A stretch of 64,000 nucleotides of DNA from Polychytrium aggregatum (Eukaryota > Chytridiomycota > Chytridiomycetes > Polychytriales). The notes beneath the pieces were generated by a model. It saw nothing but the letters and a program-made list of their open reading frames with translations, was not told the DNA's origin and ran no database searches. The DNA lies in the NCBI RefSeq assembly GCF_025602895.1, contig NW_026516208.1, positions 930,001 through 994,000 of the forward strand, written 5' to 3'. Both the position numbers and the translations under genes were made by a program. This document shows, piece by piece, positions 48,879-62,500 of the stretch. Each line of letters begins with the position of its first letter. Position 1 is the first letter of the stretch.

Positions 48879-50756
48879 ATGATCGGCTCCGCCTCCTCGG
48901 TCTGCTCCGTCCTGCTCGCCATGGCGCTGCTTGCACCGGCTCGCGCCGAGACCTATGCGCCTTGCTCGCCCACGGTCTCCACTGCCTTTGTTCTATATCT
49001 CTCGGGCGATGCGAGCACCTGTAAGTTGAGTGCGGTGGTGGATGTCCTTGGGGTGTGTGAGAACAGGCGCGGCCGACGATTGAGACAATTGCAGCTTGGT
49101 TGTGGTGCAGTGTCTGCTCGACTTGGCCCGGAGGGCGAACAGATGCATCGATGCAATCGCACATTGGTGCAGCCATGCATTGGTGCAGTCGCGGGCTGGT
49201 ATGTTCGCACATGTATGGCCACCACTCTGCTCACCGATGCATCGACTCTGCCCATCCCTGCACCTCACCCCTGCACCTCACCCCTGCACCTCACCCCTGC
49301 ACCTCACCCCTGCACCTCACCCCTGCACCTCACCCCTGCACCTCACCCCTGCACTTCACACCTCACACCTCCTGTTGCCGCCGCGCTGTCGGCCCAGCCA
49401 CCTCCTCGATCGTTTACGCATCCGGCTCCATCCAGGCCGTCAACTACGAGTACTCCTGGAGCACGTCCGTCACCCCTCTCGTCTCAAAGATCCTGGACAT
49501 TTACATCTGGTCGAGCGACCCGACCGAGACCTCCCCCATTCGTGTCTCGCATCATCCGTTCGAGCCCAGCTCGTTCATCAACTCGGGGATCACCTCCCCC
49601 AGCGAGGGAACTGTCGCCGTCAATATTCCTCAGCCGCCCACCACCGGCGGCCCGCTCTACTTCCATGTCGCCCTTCAGACCTCGGACGGCCAGACCTGCT
49701 ACGTGGCGTCGGCTGAATGTAAGTTTTTGCAGGACGAAGCACCGGCCGGTCGCCGATGATGCAGAGCAGCAGTTTGGTTTCCAGGATCCGCTGTGGCTCG
49801 ACTGCACTCTGGACTGCACCCTGGACTGCACTCTGGAATCCACTCTGGGGGTCGCCAGTCCATGACTTGCGTGTATCGACGATGCACAAAGGAACACCGG
49901 GTTTGCTAATCCTGTCGAATCGCCACTTCGCCTCACAACATCACACGGTCCCGTCCTCGTCCTCGCAGCCTTCACCATCGCATCGTCCCAGCAAGCCTGC
50001 ACAAACGGCTACTACACGTGCTCCAACTCGCAGCAGTATCTCCAGTGCATGAACAATGCCTGGGTCGGTGCCATCACCTGTCCGAGCTCGACATACTGCA
50101 ATGTGGCTGCTGGCGTGACATCCACCTATCCTTGCATCAGCACCGGCCAAGGCGGCATCACCCCCAACCCTGCTCCTGGAACCCTGTGCTCCTCGCTTGG
50201 ATCGTACTACTGCGTCGGCGGCAGCGAGTACTTTTACTGCTCAGCCACCACCTCGGTCTCCACTCCGATCGTGACGGGTCCGTTCACCTGCTTGGCCTCG
50301 ACCTCTTGCACTCCGGGATACTCGTGGACTCCTCCGTGCGCTTCGCAGCAGGGCAGCACCACCCCGGTCACGACCTCGACATGCTCGCCCAACGAGTATC
50401 TCTGCTTGACCAACAAAATCGTCCAGTCGTGCGGTGCCTATGGACAGTGGAACACTCCCGTATCGTGCTCGAGCTCGGCTTGGTGCGGCACCACCGTGCC
50501 AGCCGGATACCAGTCATGCGTTCCTTCTGGAGGCATCGTCGTGTCTGGATATGGATCCAGCGTCTGCAACACCAACCAGTTCCTGTGCGGACCTGCCGGG
50601 GCCGACGGGCTCTCGCACACTTTCTACCAGTGTGCTCAAAACAACGCTGGATGGTCATTCATGACCCAGAGCCAGAGCTGTGCTGCCGGAACCTATTGCC
50701 CAACACCACTGACTGTGGTCTCCAACACCAACAACCCATGCCAGGCCACGCCCTGA
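48879..50756 (+). CDS. Secreted cysteine-rich, chitin-binding-like protein
   Basis: Exons 48879-49020, 49398-49718 and 49969-50756 join in phase to 416 residues. The signal peptide is SVCSVLLAMALLAPARA. A beta-rich N-terminal domain follows (IVYASGSIQAVNYEYSWSTS, ILDIYIWSSDPTETSPIRVS), then four cysteine modules: CTNGYYTCSNSQQYLQC, SLGSYYCVGGSEYFYC, CSPNEYLCLTNKIVQSC and CNTNQFLCGPAG with FYQCAQ. The pattern C-x-(Y/F)-x-C...(Y/Q)-x-C-x-(N)-x-W...C...C recalls CBM19-type chitin-binding domains; this is pattern-based. A cell-wall or host-surface binding role is inferred. The 3' part and downstream DNA are duplicated in inverse at the window end. Confidence 0.8.
49261..49355. repeat. 13-bp intronic minisatellite
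   Basis: About seven exact copies of cacctcacccctg lie in the first intron of the cysteine-rich secreted gene, ending about 40 bp before the acceptor. Confidence 0.95.
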
Positions 50757-51116
50757 TCGTGCAATCCGCCTCGCTGTCTGCCTCGCTGTCTGCTTCCATG
50801 CGCACTTGCTCACGCCCATCCATCTTTCATCCTGACCTGGCCTGGACCTGACACCGACATTGTATGAATCTGGCGCGAACCCAACCTGGATCTGGCACAA
50901 TCTGATGCAGACATAGCATCGGATCTGCTTGGTACCCGCCATTCCTTCCTGATCACCAATCTTCTCTGACCATTCAGTTTTCTTGAGCATGTCGTTTGCT
51001 TGGCCATCCGCGCAGCTGACCCTGGCTGGTCCTGACTGGCCCTGGCTGGCTCGGCATGTTTTGCACCCATTTTGATCCGAGACCTGGCACTCTTTCAATA
51101 CAACACTATCCCTTGA
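50476..51116 (+). repeat. Inverted repeat, left arm (641 bp in window)
   Basis: This matches the reverse complement of 63360-64000 at constant coordinate sum 114476, so no net indels. I count about four mismatches, giving over 99% identity. It covers the last ~280 bp of the cysteine-rich gene, its 3' flank and the DNA leading to USB1. Homology stops abruptly after ccttga at 51116, 55 bp before the USB1 ATG. The outer limit is unknown because the partner reaches the window edge. Confidence 0.97.
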
Positions 51117-51171
51117 TGATCCCTTCAGTCCGAGGAGGCATGACTCGCGCGCGTCCGTTTCATCTCTCCCC

Positions 51172-52476
51172 ATGTCCAAACGCCCGATCGTCGACTATTC
51201 CAGCTCCGAGTCCGATGAGGATTGCCCTGCCGATGCTGCTGCTGCAAAACATGATACTCCTCATCCCTCGGCCCTTTCCGTCGCTGCTTCTCCGGCTTCG
51301 GACTCCAAACGGGTACATCTGATTTGCACATTGGCTGGCCTTTCGATCTGTCCTCCTGGCTTCCACTCCTTCTGAATGCTCATTCGTCCTTATGTCCCAA
51401 GATTCGGATCGATGCCTCCTGTGGCATATCTGCTGATGACGAGGCTCACGGAGCTGAACCCGCCGCCGCCGAGCCATCTGATTCGTCGTGTCCAGTTGGT
51501 GAGTCGAATTCCGGCTCCATTTTGCACCGTAGCCACCATTCTGCAAACTGAATCCCTGGCCGATCTTGCTCCTGCAGACCACATTGCCTGTTCGCCTGGA
51601 TCGAGTGAGCACCAAGGCCGCATCCGATCCGTGCCCCATATCGAAGGGAATTGGGCAACGCATGTGTTTATCTCAGGTTCGGCATGATCTTCGCAATGAT
51701 CGATCCTCCCCAGCGACCTTACCCTCTTTCTCTGGCAGTCACCCCGACCGATGACTTGCAACTTGATATCGATGCCATCAATACACATGCGAGCAACCGG
51801 TGTGGCCAGGCGTATCACCAGTTCGAGCTGCCCCTCCACATCAGCCTCTCTCGTGCTGTCTATCTGAAGGTCTTCCAGATTCCCCAGTTCGCCAGGCTGC
51901 TGGGCCAGTCCATGAACCGACACCCAAGGTAGGTCGCTGTCGCCGTCTTGCGGGCCCAGGAGGATCCATCTCATTCCACCGCTCCCATAGATTCAAGGTC
52001 GGATTCAACGGCATCTCGCACTACCAGAATGACGACAAGACTCGCTCATTTTTGGCCCTTGATGTCGGTGTCGGCAAATACGAGGTTGGTTCACTCGATG
52101 GATCGATTCCTCACAATGACATTGTTCCTAACAATTCCTTGCCCGTAGCTTGGTTTGCTTACCCAGGATGTCGACGCTGCGCTGAGGCAATTTCAACAGC
52201 CGGTCTTCTATGAAGTGAGCAGTGGGTCTCGTGCTGCATTATCCTCAGCCATATCCTGTGACAGTAATTCTGACAATGCATCTCTCTGGACAGCCTCCTC
52301 GGTTCCATGCCAGCATCGGATGGTCGCTTGGAAGCGAACCATCGGCCGTCAGTCCAGCGCTGGCAACGTCGCTGCGATCTTGGTCTCGAACGCTCTGTCG
52401 CTGCTCGTTTGTCGTTGGGCAGATCGAGTGTACAATCGGCAACAAATCGTTCCGCTGGCGACTGCAGCACGCCTGA
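51172..52476 (+). CDS. USB1: USB1, U6 snRNA 3' phosphodiesterase
   Basis: The start exon is MSKRPIVDYSSSESDEDCPA. Later exons give HQGRIRSVPHIEGNWATHVF and, via the intron 51676-51738, VTPTDDLQLDIDAINTH. ELPLHISLSRAVYLKVFQIP contains the first catalytic HxS. KVGFNGISHYQNDDKTRSFL, ALDVGVGKYE and VDAALRQFQQPVFYE follow, then RFHASIGWSLGSEPS with the second HxS. The end is CTIGNKSFRWRLQHA at 52476. USB1 (Mpn1) is a 2H phosphoesterase that trims and caps U6 snRNA 3' ends in the nucleus. Both catalytic tetrapeptides are intact. Exons between 51315 and 51590 are not fully resolved. Its promoter must overlap the inverted-repeat arm. Confidence 0.88.
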
Positions 52477-52764
52477 TCCCGTATCCAAAAGCCATTCTCG
52501 CGGCGACTGCGACCCATCCTCCATAATTCATGCGTCGTTATGGTGCCCACTATGCGCCGATCCGTTGCTGGACCAAAGTGCCGAGTGATGTTTTCGGTTG
52601 CTGGGTGTGGGCAATGCATTCTGGGGCCAATCAGCGCAGCGGATTTCTGACCTCGGCAGTCACGGGGTCGCTGGGGGCCAGGATCGCTGGCCAGATCAGA
52701 TTCGGTCCTGCTTCTCGACCTCCACCCGATCTGTCCTGCTGCAGCGGGATAAGTGCGTTTGCAG

Positions 52765-55700
52765 ATGCTGCCATTCGAGAAAAAGGCCCTCTTCACCCAG
52801 GTCACCTCGCTGTGCTTCCTGACTCCCCGGCTGGTGCTGGCAGGAGTCGGACCGGTGCTCAAGATCTTTGACATCGACAGCAATGCGACGCTGCGCTGCC
52901 AAACCGTGCTCAAGGCCGCAAGAATCCACGGAATTGTCCTTCGTGCGTATGCCAGCCTATAGTGAATTCCGACGAACCTTGTGGCATCGCAGCCGCAGAG
53001 ACACCTCCATGTCTGACAGCCGGATCTCTCTCGCAGATCCCGACAATTCCTGGTGCCCCGATGCTGACTCTGGGGCCGCCCGAGTGATCGTCTATGGAGC
53101 CAAGCAAGCACAGATCATCCGTCTCACGATTGCCGGAGGGTACTATCTTCCCTGCATGTATTTACAAACTCCCGAATACCGCCGACTTGCACATCCTGAT
53201 GTTTGCGTCTCTATATCTCTCAGCGTCTGCACCGCCATGGAGATTGTCTCGACCTTCGACGAGTTCCGGGACTGGATCAAGGATGTTCAGTGGATCACAA
53301 CCGACAGCACACATGTTGTATCTGACTGATGGAGGGCGACTCGGCAGCCCATGCAACTCGGCAGTTCATGCAACCCGACAGTCCATGCAACGTATCCCAC
53401 TGCTCATTGGCCGACTCCGGCAGCATGCGACAGGACAGCGCATTGACTCATATCCGTTCTCAGTCTCCCTCCGAGGCCACCGTAGCAATCGCCTTTGCCC
53501 ACACCTTTGTGGAGATTTGGAACTTTAGGACCAGGAGTCTCATCTACACTGTCCAGTGCGAAGAGCGGTGCATTCTGTGAGTTTGTTGCATCCAATTCGA
53601 TGCATTTCGCTCCGCGCTGACATCACCAAGAATGTTGACCAGTCGTTGGCGGACCTCATATGCCGGCACGCTTCGTGCTCACCCATTGTTGCGTCGCTGG
53701 ATAGGTATGCGGCAAAGTTCTTTGGCAATCAGTGGGGCCAGGTGCTTCTTGCGTACGGCACTGTATTCAATCAAGTTCTCCTCTGGAACATCTTTGACAA
53801 GAAGGATGACGGCGATGGCAGAGTTGGCAAGAGTCTCGTTGGTCATGAGGTTCGTAAAGCGCTTTCGTTTTGCGAATCTATCGGTACTTGCCTTACTGAT
53901 GTTGCAGAATCTGTTCTAGGGCGTCATATTTGTGGTGCGCTTCAACAAGGATGGCACGCTGGTAGCATCTGGGTCCGATGATCGAACCATTCGGGTGTGG
54001 CAGACGGATTTTGGCACCAAGTACGTTCGATCGGAGTCCCTTTGCTGTCGGTGGATCGCGCGATGCTGGGAGTCCAGATACGGCTCGCACAAATGTTCAT
54101 AGGATGCCCGCCTTTGTTGAATCGTTGTCGGTTGTGCGTCGGTGGAGCCATGTTTGCTGAAGCAGCTGTTCCATCACAGCACCCCAGCAACTGTGCTATA
54201 CGGCCACCATTCCAGAATATGGGACTGCCGCATTCTCGGCACCAATCGGGTTGTCAGTGTTGCCGAGGTAGGTTGACATGGCGATCGATCGAAGCTCCTG
54301 CTCAGTCGCTGGGAGCAGCAAGCCGATCTGTGCCCCATATTGAATCAACAACATCGTGCACAAGGATGCAACATGCCGGGTCTGGGACTTGAAGACGCAG
54401 GAGTGTCTCTGCTGCTGGGAAGGCCACGAAGGCAAAAACATATGGAGCATGGATGTCAGCCCCGACAGCGCCACGGTCGTAAGTATACTTGGCCTTGTAT
54501 AGCAGTGGCAGTTGGGCATCGGTACTGATGCTGCTGTTCGACCAGGTAACGGGCGGTGGTGACTGTGGTATTCGTCTATGGGATCTTGAAGGGCTGGACA
54601 TGCACCTGAAAGGTAAGGACCTCGATACATCGAATATGTACATGTATGTGCCGAGGAATGGAGGACGCCGCCCAGCCATCTCATACTCATTGTTGATCGT
54701 CTACCGATCCAGGAAACGAGGGCGATCTTGTGACAACAGAACTTCCGCTGAATCTGCCCGGAATCGACGAGGGCTCGGCGGTAAGCAACGATCACTTGCC
54801 ACTGCAATACGTGCGCTACTCCTCACCACCCTAACCATGTGCTGCAACAGACGACAGCGCTCCCTGTCGCGGATATCATCAAGCACTTTTCGATTGTGTC
54901 TCCATCCCTGCTTGTTGCCTCGACGATCTCAGGGTAAGTGTGAATGCTTGAAGTAAATGCATTGGCTCTCTTCTACCAGCGCACTAACTCGATGCTGCTT
55001 TGGTCCAGGCACATCCTGCTGAATGATCAATCCGCAGGGACTTTTGGACTGCTCTACCGGGACCCGGGATTTGAAAAATACTCTGTCGTATATCCTTCAA
55101 AGTGTGGAAAGATTGTAGTTGCCGGAAATATCGTCGGCGATCTGCTGATCCTGAGCCTGGACAATTCATTTCAGGTGGGTTCTGACGGCTATCGGCGGCA
55201 TATATGCCGAGGGAGGACAGGTAGCTCGCTCAATGCAGGTAGTCAGCGATGCCGGCTTCGATGGGGTGGCTTTGAATTACTCTGACTCACTCGTCTCTGC
55301 TGGCGATGATGATGGCTTGCAGCCCGTGAAAATCAAAGTTCATCATGGGAAGATCTCTGATATTTTCATCGAAGCATCGTCGAGCACCGGTAAGAGTTTC
55401 GGTGCAGGTTCACAGCCATGTCAATGATGGCCCCGGGTCTGGAGTTCGCGAACAGTTCCTATTTGCCAGCCATATCAATTGCGGCCTGTGCTTCACTAAC
55501 CCCCCCCCGCCGTCGCCTTGAGCTGATTCGATATTGACCCATGTTTGCATCAAGACTTTCATATTTTCACCCCATCCGAGTCCAAGTCTCAAGAATACCA
55601 GTGGCTCTCGTTTTCGCTCCTCGCACCGACCGAGGTAAGATTTGAACATGAACACCCGCAGGTCTGCTCATCCGCAATCGATAGCTGGCTAACCAGTGAA

Positions 55701-58700
55701 TGCATGCAGATCGGCTTCCACGGAACCATTCTCCTGCCGTCGCATTTCATCGTCACTGGGCTCGCATACTCGTGGGTTCACCAAGTCGTAGTTGCGGGTT
55801 CGCGGAGCGGTGCCGTGGCGATGTTTGACACGAGAGCCGTGGCCGCCCTTCAAATCATCTCGTGGGATACTGGCTATGCCGAGGTGGCCAAGTCAGACAC
55901 AAAACGGCATATCCCGGCCTCGATTGTCCTCCGTCGAGTGCACAAGCGAATGACAATCTCGGGAATACACTTTGACGACCGAGAGCACGGAGGTGGCCTC
56001 CGCACCCGGAAGAGCGAGATTCTTGTCTCGACCGCTGGCCGAGATGGCATGTATTGTGTCTTTAGTCTGCGTCGACAGAGCACCGACAGCGACGACGACG
56101 TGATGGAGGTCGAGGAGGACAACGATGGCGCAAATGAAGTCGCTTCAGACATGGACTCGTCCGCCGAAGAAGCCGACGGTGTCGAGAACGAAGCGCCGGA
56201 TGGAGCCGCCAGTGGCTGGGTTATGGAGCGCTTGATACGACGCAAGATCACCAAGGGCTGGGTTGAAAAGGCAGGTCAACGTCTAGCTACGTTCGTGCAG
56301 CCGGATCGCTTGGTCAAAGTCCCGACCCGGTCTAACAGCTCTGCCGGGACCGGCAACAGATCTACTCCTACGACGGACAGATTCTACTGGGTGGATTTTT
56401 TGACGGACACTACTTTGTTTATAACGAAACCAAGAAATGCCAGGTATGGTGCTCTGGTAGAGCAATGTCAATGGCAGAGTGCAGCGTACCTGGGCAGCAT
56501 ATCTGTGCAGCGTACCTGGGCAGCTCACTGACCACTTGAATCAATCGCATGGGAGCAGCTTCTAGCAGTTGACTGTGGCGGCGGAAATCGGCGATGGGAT
56601 TTTGCTGCAGTCGATGCCACCCTTGCGAGCATGTCCTTCTCGTTCTACCGCAAGGACAGGGTAAGTTGAAGACGCCGCTCTAAGAGAGCCCATCCCGCCT
56701 CACGCGAGCACCCCAGGGCGTTGTGATTTACGTTTGGCTTGACGTGCTCCCTTGCAGGTTGTGTCGCTGATCCGCAAGGACAATCGCATCCCAAGGTTTT
56801 CGCACCCAGAACTGCAAAAGAACTATCACGGAATGGAGTCTCGCGTGGTCAAGTTTATCAGTAAGCAGTAGCTGGGTTGGGAGCGCCATGGCCACTGCAG
56901 GCGCTTTCCGGTTAATATCCATATCCCTGGGAGTCGGAATATGGAGGCTTGTACACAAGAGTGCCCGCCAAAGGCTCTGCCACACTATCACGGTGGGCGA
57001 CACATTGACTCGGGAACTGTCCTCCTTGATCAGGCTCGGACACGCAAGGGCGAAGCATTGTCATGACCTCTGGCGAAGAAGGCGAGCTCAGATTCTACAA
57101 ATGTCAGTGCGGACAGACTCGCAATCAAATCAACCGCATGTGTCGAGCTGTGCTCAACCCAGCTTGTTCCTTGCTCCGCAACATCCACCAGGATTGCCTC
57201 GCCAACTGACCGTGCGTTTTGTCCAATGGCCCGCGCAGATAATCCCCTGGTTCATTCGCAGGACCTGGAGCGGCTGCTGACGGTTCGCAAGCATCTCTCT
57301 GTAGTTCGAGGAGCCGCGCTGTCAACTGGAACCAGTAAGTCGGTCGATGCAGAGTCCAGCCGCGGAGCAATAGTTGCGACCCAGTGGCACCTAACGAGCC
57401 ATTGTCCAAAGACGGCCAGCTTGTGCTGTTTACAGCCGGTGCGCGTGAGGAACTGAGATGTTGGAAACTCTCGATCGGACTGGAGCTGGAAAGCGTGAGC
57501 TGTGTTGAATGGGCATCCGCTCCGCGCACAAGGCAAGTGCAGTATTTGTATCGACGGGGATTTCCACCATCGTGGACGCTGACAACTTCGTGCCGTTGAA
57601 TACGCGCGAGTGTTAGGCTGGGCTGGTTTTTGATCTGACACAGAGGAATCTTATGAATGGCGCTGACCTCTGCCACGATGATAATCCCGTCCCTCTCCGA
57701 ACCCACTTTCTCTGCAGTCACATATTCGAAACGCGCATCATGGATGTCTCCGTCGTCCACATCCCGCACACAAGCTTGCACCTGGTCGCCGGGGCATACT
57801 CAGACGCCTACGTGCGGGTACGTCTTGATCGCCAGATGGAGTTGTCGTGGCTGTCCGGAGTCGCCCATGCAGATGAACCTCACCGGCACCACCAGCAGAC
57901 AGCCGCCTGATATCTGCTCCATGTTTTTTTTCTTTCACAGGTTTGGTGCTTTGATGAACAAACATCCGCATTCTCTATGGTCGCCGAGTCCATGTTCCAT
58001 GGCCGTTGTGTTCTCAAAGTCAATCTCCAGCTCGTTTGCAACTTGGGAAGATTGGGTATGTCGGTCTCCCCTGCACGAATATCCCATGGCCCGACTTTGT
58101 GGTGAACAATGCCTGATCTCTGTCTCCACAGATGCGTTCATGTTCTCTGGAGGAACGGACGGCGTGCTGGCCTGCTGGCACCTCACGAACTTGGTCGAAG
58201 GGTAAGGATTACGCGGATCATGTCTACAAACATGCAACCTGAGGCCAAGCTCCGGGTATTGACAGTCGTTACGTCGGACTTCTGCTCGAATGCTACTGCT
58301 CAGGCTTCGGAACCCTGATCGAGATCCAGTCTCAATCGATCTCGGCCGGCCATCCTTGTCAGTCAGCGTGCAGCAGTCTGGGATCAACGCGATGCACACC
58401 TTGATCGCAGCAGGTAGGTTGTTGGTGGGCATTCCTTCCATGCAGAGCAGCGAATCCACCAAGTGGCACGCATCGACGCAGCTTGCCAGCGAGTCTGAGG
58501 CCAGACTGACACTACGTGTTAGTCGACTCTAATTGGAGTGTGGCCAGAAACGGTGCGTCTTGAGCATGGCATCGATACCAACCCGATCGCTTCTGGTTTT
58601 AGATTCCATCTACGTTGCCACAGGCGGAGAGGACAACTCCCTCACGCTGTGCCACCTGTCACTTGTCCGAGAAGGCTTTGATTTGGTCAGCCTCGGCTAT

Positions 58701-59257
58701 GCGAGTAGCGCGCATGGCTCGCAAGTCACCGGTAGGCACGCACTCCTGTTGCTCGGGTGGCTTTGGAGCTGTGGCAATGTGAAAGTGGTCAAGCGTAATG
58801 GCGGCCACGCGATAACCATTTGGCATCGACTCGCTCTTTCGATTCTGCAGGTGTCCATCTTCAGAGTCCGACGGTTCTGCTTTCCTGCTCGACCGACCAG
58901 CGACTCAACGTCTGGTCAGGGCACAATGCGTCAGACGGGCTTGGCGATCCAATAACGCTTCCCGAGACAAACCGGCAGCTCTGGCAACCCACAAGAGCGG
59001 CAAATGTGTTCACCCTCGACTTGGTCCAGTCGACTTATCTTGATATCGCCGATGTCACGGATATGGACGTGCTTACACGGGGGTACGTATAGTCATGCTC
59101 AGTGGACCGGCGCAGAGCCGATATTGTCGTGGGCTGCGACTCGATGTTGCTGCACGCATCCGATCGCATGGAGCAGACAATCGCAAGTGTGGACCGCAGC
59201 TACCGATCGATATACCATTCTAATCCAGTTCCCTCCCCCCATTCGGCGTGTAACTAG
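52765..59257 (+). CDS. WDR6: WDR6/RTT10-like WD40 protein (tRNA 2'-O-methylation)
   Basis: About twenty short exons build two or more WD40 propellers. Recognisable blocks, in order: LVLAGVGPVLKIFDIDSN, ARVIVYGAKQAQIIRLT, AFAHTFVEIWNFRTRSLIYT, GNQWGQVLLAYGTVFNQVLL, FNKDGTLVASGSDDRTIRVW, CRVWDLKTQECLCCWEGHEG, KNIWSMDVSPDSATV, GGGDCGIRLWDLEG, VHQVVVAGSRSGAVAMFDTR, DAFMFSGGTDGVLACWHL, GGEDNSLTLCHLSL and LLSCSTDQRLNVWSGHN. The last exon, after GG|gtacgt...gcgcag, ends PSPHSACN at 59257. WDR6 (Rtt10/Trm734) partners the Trm7/FTSJ1 methyltransferase for wobble-base 2'-O-methylation. An acidic linker (56080-56200) interrupts the propellers. The start at 52765 is the first ATG of the leading exon and could be spliced to an earlier one. 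Confidence 0.82.
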
Positions 59258-59562
59258 CCCGGATGATGTGCAAGTGGCGGCCGTCGGGTTTGGACTGCAA
59301 TTCCTCGCCCTTCCCCAGTAGCCTGCTTGCTGCATCGAAGCTAATGATCTGATCTCAAGTTCGCAGCCTGCCGCAGCAACCGAGGCAGCAGACGTATTTG
59401 GCTTGCGGTGATATTTGTACGACCAGTTCAGGGCGGCTCGTATATTCAATATCACGAAACAGACCATTCTCTCTGAAGCCCCCTGGGCCGTGCTCTTGCC
59501 ATGTAGTGGCTCTGGAGAGCCTTTGGCAGTTGCGGTTGTTACATCGGCTCGAAACTCTGATG
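59258..59562. other. Convergent 3' spacer WDR6/protease
   Basis: About 305 bp between two stop codons on opposite strands. Nothing is recognised. Confidence 0.4.
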
Positions 59563-62500
59563 TCAGGTCTGCGTAAGCATGGTGATAAACCACAGATTCG
59601 CAGCGGCCGATCGTCCCAGCATCGATGCCAAAAACATACAATAGACAACAGCATGGAGAGCAACGCCAGCAGTCGAGAGGACCACCAGCGTCATTCCAAG
59701 GGTCGTAAAGACCACCGCGGAGGCATCAGCGATGAGCCAAACGCGACGAACCGTCGAAAGTCTCGGGGGCAGCTCGAGGTCGTTCCAGAGCCGCTTCTGC
59801 CCAAGGAAGAGCATGCCAAGGTCGATCACCACGGCAGCGTAGATCGGGATGAACAGGGCCCATGCGAGCGGCGGGCGCCACGGAGGATAGTAGATGGCCA
59901 CAAGCCCAAATGCTGTCATGGCCAGAAACAAGGCGTCTCCAAGGAACATAATGCCAATCCAGATCCACATCCCGCGACGAGCTGGGTTGCGCTGCCTCGG
60001 CTTGGTCCAGAACGCGTATCGACCACTGTTGCTCACGGGCTCGCTGATAACTGGCGTCACCAGTGCCTCGCGGCTGATATCTCGTCCGCCGAGGTCATCC
60101 GGAACCGGGAGCAGCTCCACCGGCTCGCTTTTTGGCTTGCGCGACCTTGCCGATAAACACCGCTTCAACCCGTAGACGGTCGAGTACACCAAGAGGCTAA
60201 GCAGAACCGCAAACTCGATGAGTCCGAATAGAACCAGGGTCCAGAGCCAGATCCGATGCCAGCCCATGTAGGTCAGATTGGTTGAGTACAACGTGATTGG
60301 GGCAGGAATCTGGTGCGAGACCCAGACATAGATCCGATTGCATGACGCAGGGGCAAAGGCGATGTCGATCCTGCCGTCCTTGGTGTCGTTATTGTAGATC
60401 GCCGAGTGCCACTGGATGTTGCTATTGTCGTATCCCGCACACGGAGAGGTCGTGTTGTCGTGCGAACAGTCCGCATAGAGGGAGTCGTTGGCGAACGAAA
60501 ATATCGGGCACCCGTAGGATACAGCGTACCGGAGCGGAACGGCGGCAAAGCCGCTGGTCAGTGGACCAAGAAATGGGGAGTTGAACAGCTGCATCCAAAA
60601 AATCGTTGCTCTCCAGTCTGAGGGGCGCGGACTGATGTACATCTGTGAAGGTGGGGTCGAGACGTTGCGCGAAGTCGTGCGGGCATCGGGCAGGGTGTAG
60701 GTCGAGTCGTTGGCCTCGGTATATGCCATCACACGGGTGCAGTTGAGTTCCCGTGTTTCAAAGATGGAGAGCGAGAGGGCCTTCAGCGGGGACAGGATTG
60801 CGTCCTGCTCGACGAGTGACTGGATCTTGGTGAACTGCGCCGTAAACGTTTCTGTGATGGTTGCAAGCGCCAGGGCGTGCAGGACAAGTCGATCAAAGCG
60901 CATTTGGTTGTCGGTAGCGTTGCCGGAGATGAGCTGGGGAATATTTGAGCGAATCTCCCAGAGCGCTCCGGAGAACACGCCGCTGTCTGAGGAGCGAGAT
61001 AATGGTTATTGCGAAGCTGGAGCCTTGGTGCAGCACACTTTCAGACAAGGTGGCTCACCCGCATGGATCTCGCCGACCATATCGGCGCATGTCATGTCGT
61101 TGATGACGGAGCGATAGGGACGGCCGTTGTACTGGGTACGAAAATCCGGTCGGTTGCAGTGAATGGCCGCAAAGTAGTCGGCCCAACCTTCGTTGAGAGC
61201 ACCTGGGTCACTCATCAGCCCTTTGCTGCCGTAGATGTAGCTTGGCAGATCCGGGACAAACTTGGCAACGAAGGCGTGCGTCAGCTCATGGAAGACGGTG
61301 CAGTCCGCGAGCGCCCAGGAGTACATCGAGTTGAGGCCAAACGCAAAGTAGTCGAACGGCGACTCCATAATCGAGACGCAGCTTCCGTTTGAACAGTCGC
61401 GGAAGTCAGTATCGTTGATAAGTGACTGGAACTGTGAATTGGAAAAGAAGGCGTCTTCGTACGATGTCGAGTTGTAGAACACGATCGGAGCGCTGTCATT
61501 TTTGCCAAGTCCTTTCGACAGCTGGGTCAAGAAGTCATCGTATGTGTCGTCCGGGCCAGGCGCGGTCTGCATCGACTGGTAATTAACCACGAATCGCATC
61601 GGTTTGTCCCAGTGAGTGGCCGTGCGATTGGTGACAGGATCCATCTGGGTGCAATTTGCGCCCGTTCCGACGAGACAGAGGTTGGGGCTCTGGAGCAGGT
61701 TGCGCATGAAGGCGACATGCTCGGTGAAGTAGTAGTACGCCTGCAGCTCCACAAAGTTGAGGTAGCGGCTGACATCGGTCTGGGTAAAGTCGACATCTGT
61801 GCCCCAGATCTTGTTGTCGGGCTGCTTCAGATTGGGGGCAAACACAGGAGCCTCGGTCCAGAGCATGTGGATATTGCCATCGACATAGCCATCCGCTTCC
61901 CAATCCTGCACCAGATGGGAATGGTCGACCAGCATTAATGGCGAGCCACCAGCAGGAGCGACCACAATCCGCAAGCCTTACTCTGTAATAGTCGAGGTAT
62001 CTGCCATCTGTAGTGAAGTAGTACGGCCGCGTTGCATAGTTGCTCGTGGCGTTGGAGCAGTACGAGTAATCTTCGGTGCAGTTTCCGTTGGCTGTGCCTG
62101 CGGTTTGGTTGAAACAGCCATATCGGAAGCAGGTATTGAAGCTTCGGAAGTCAGCCCCAACGATACCCAATCCACCGTTATACTGCGTAGGCGACTGAAC
62201 ATCACGAAGGGCCAGCTGCGTCGCCGGCGTGCCTAGTTGAACCATGTTGGGCTCTGGATATACCAGGCCCTGGTCGTGGGTCGCTGTCGAGAGAGTCGCA
62301 AGGATGTTGCCTGTCCGGGCATCAACCCATCGGATCTTGCGAGAAGGAGACGGCTCCGCCAAGTCAATGATCTTCCAGCATGGCACAAGATCGCCCGACA
62401 CGCTGTCGGCGAAATACAGCTTTTCGGCCGAATAGCCGCTGATCCCCGTGGAGCGATGGAAGGTGTGGGCGCGAGCAAAGGCGAGAGCTTCATCAGCCGA

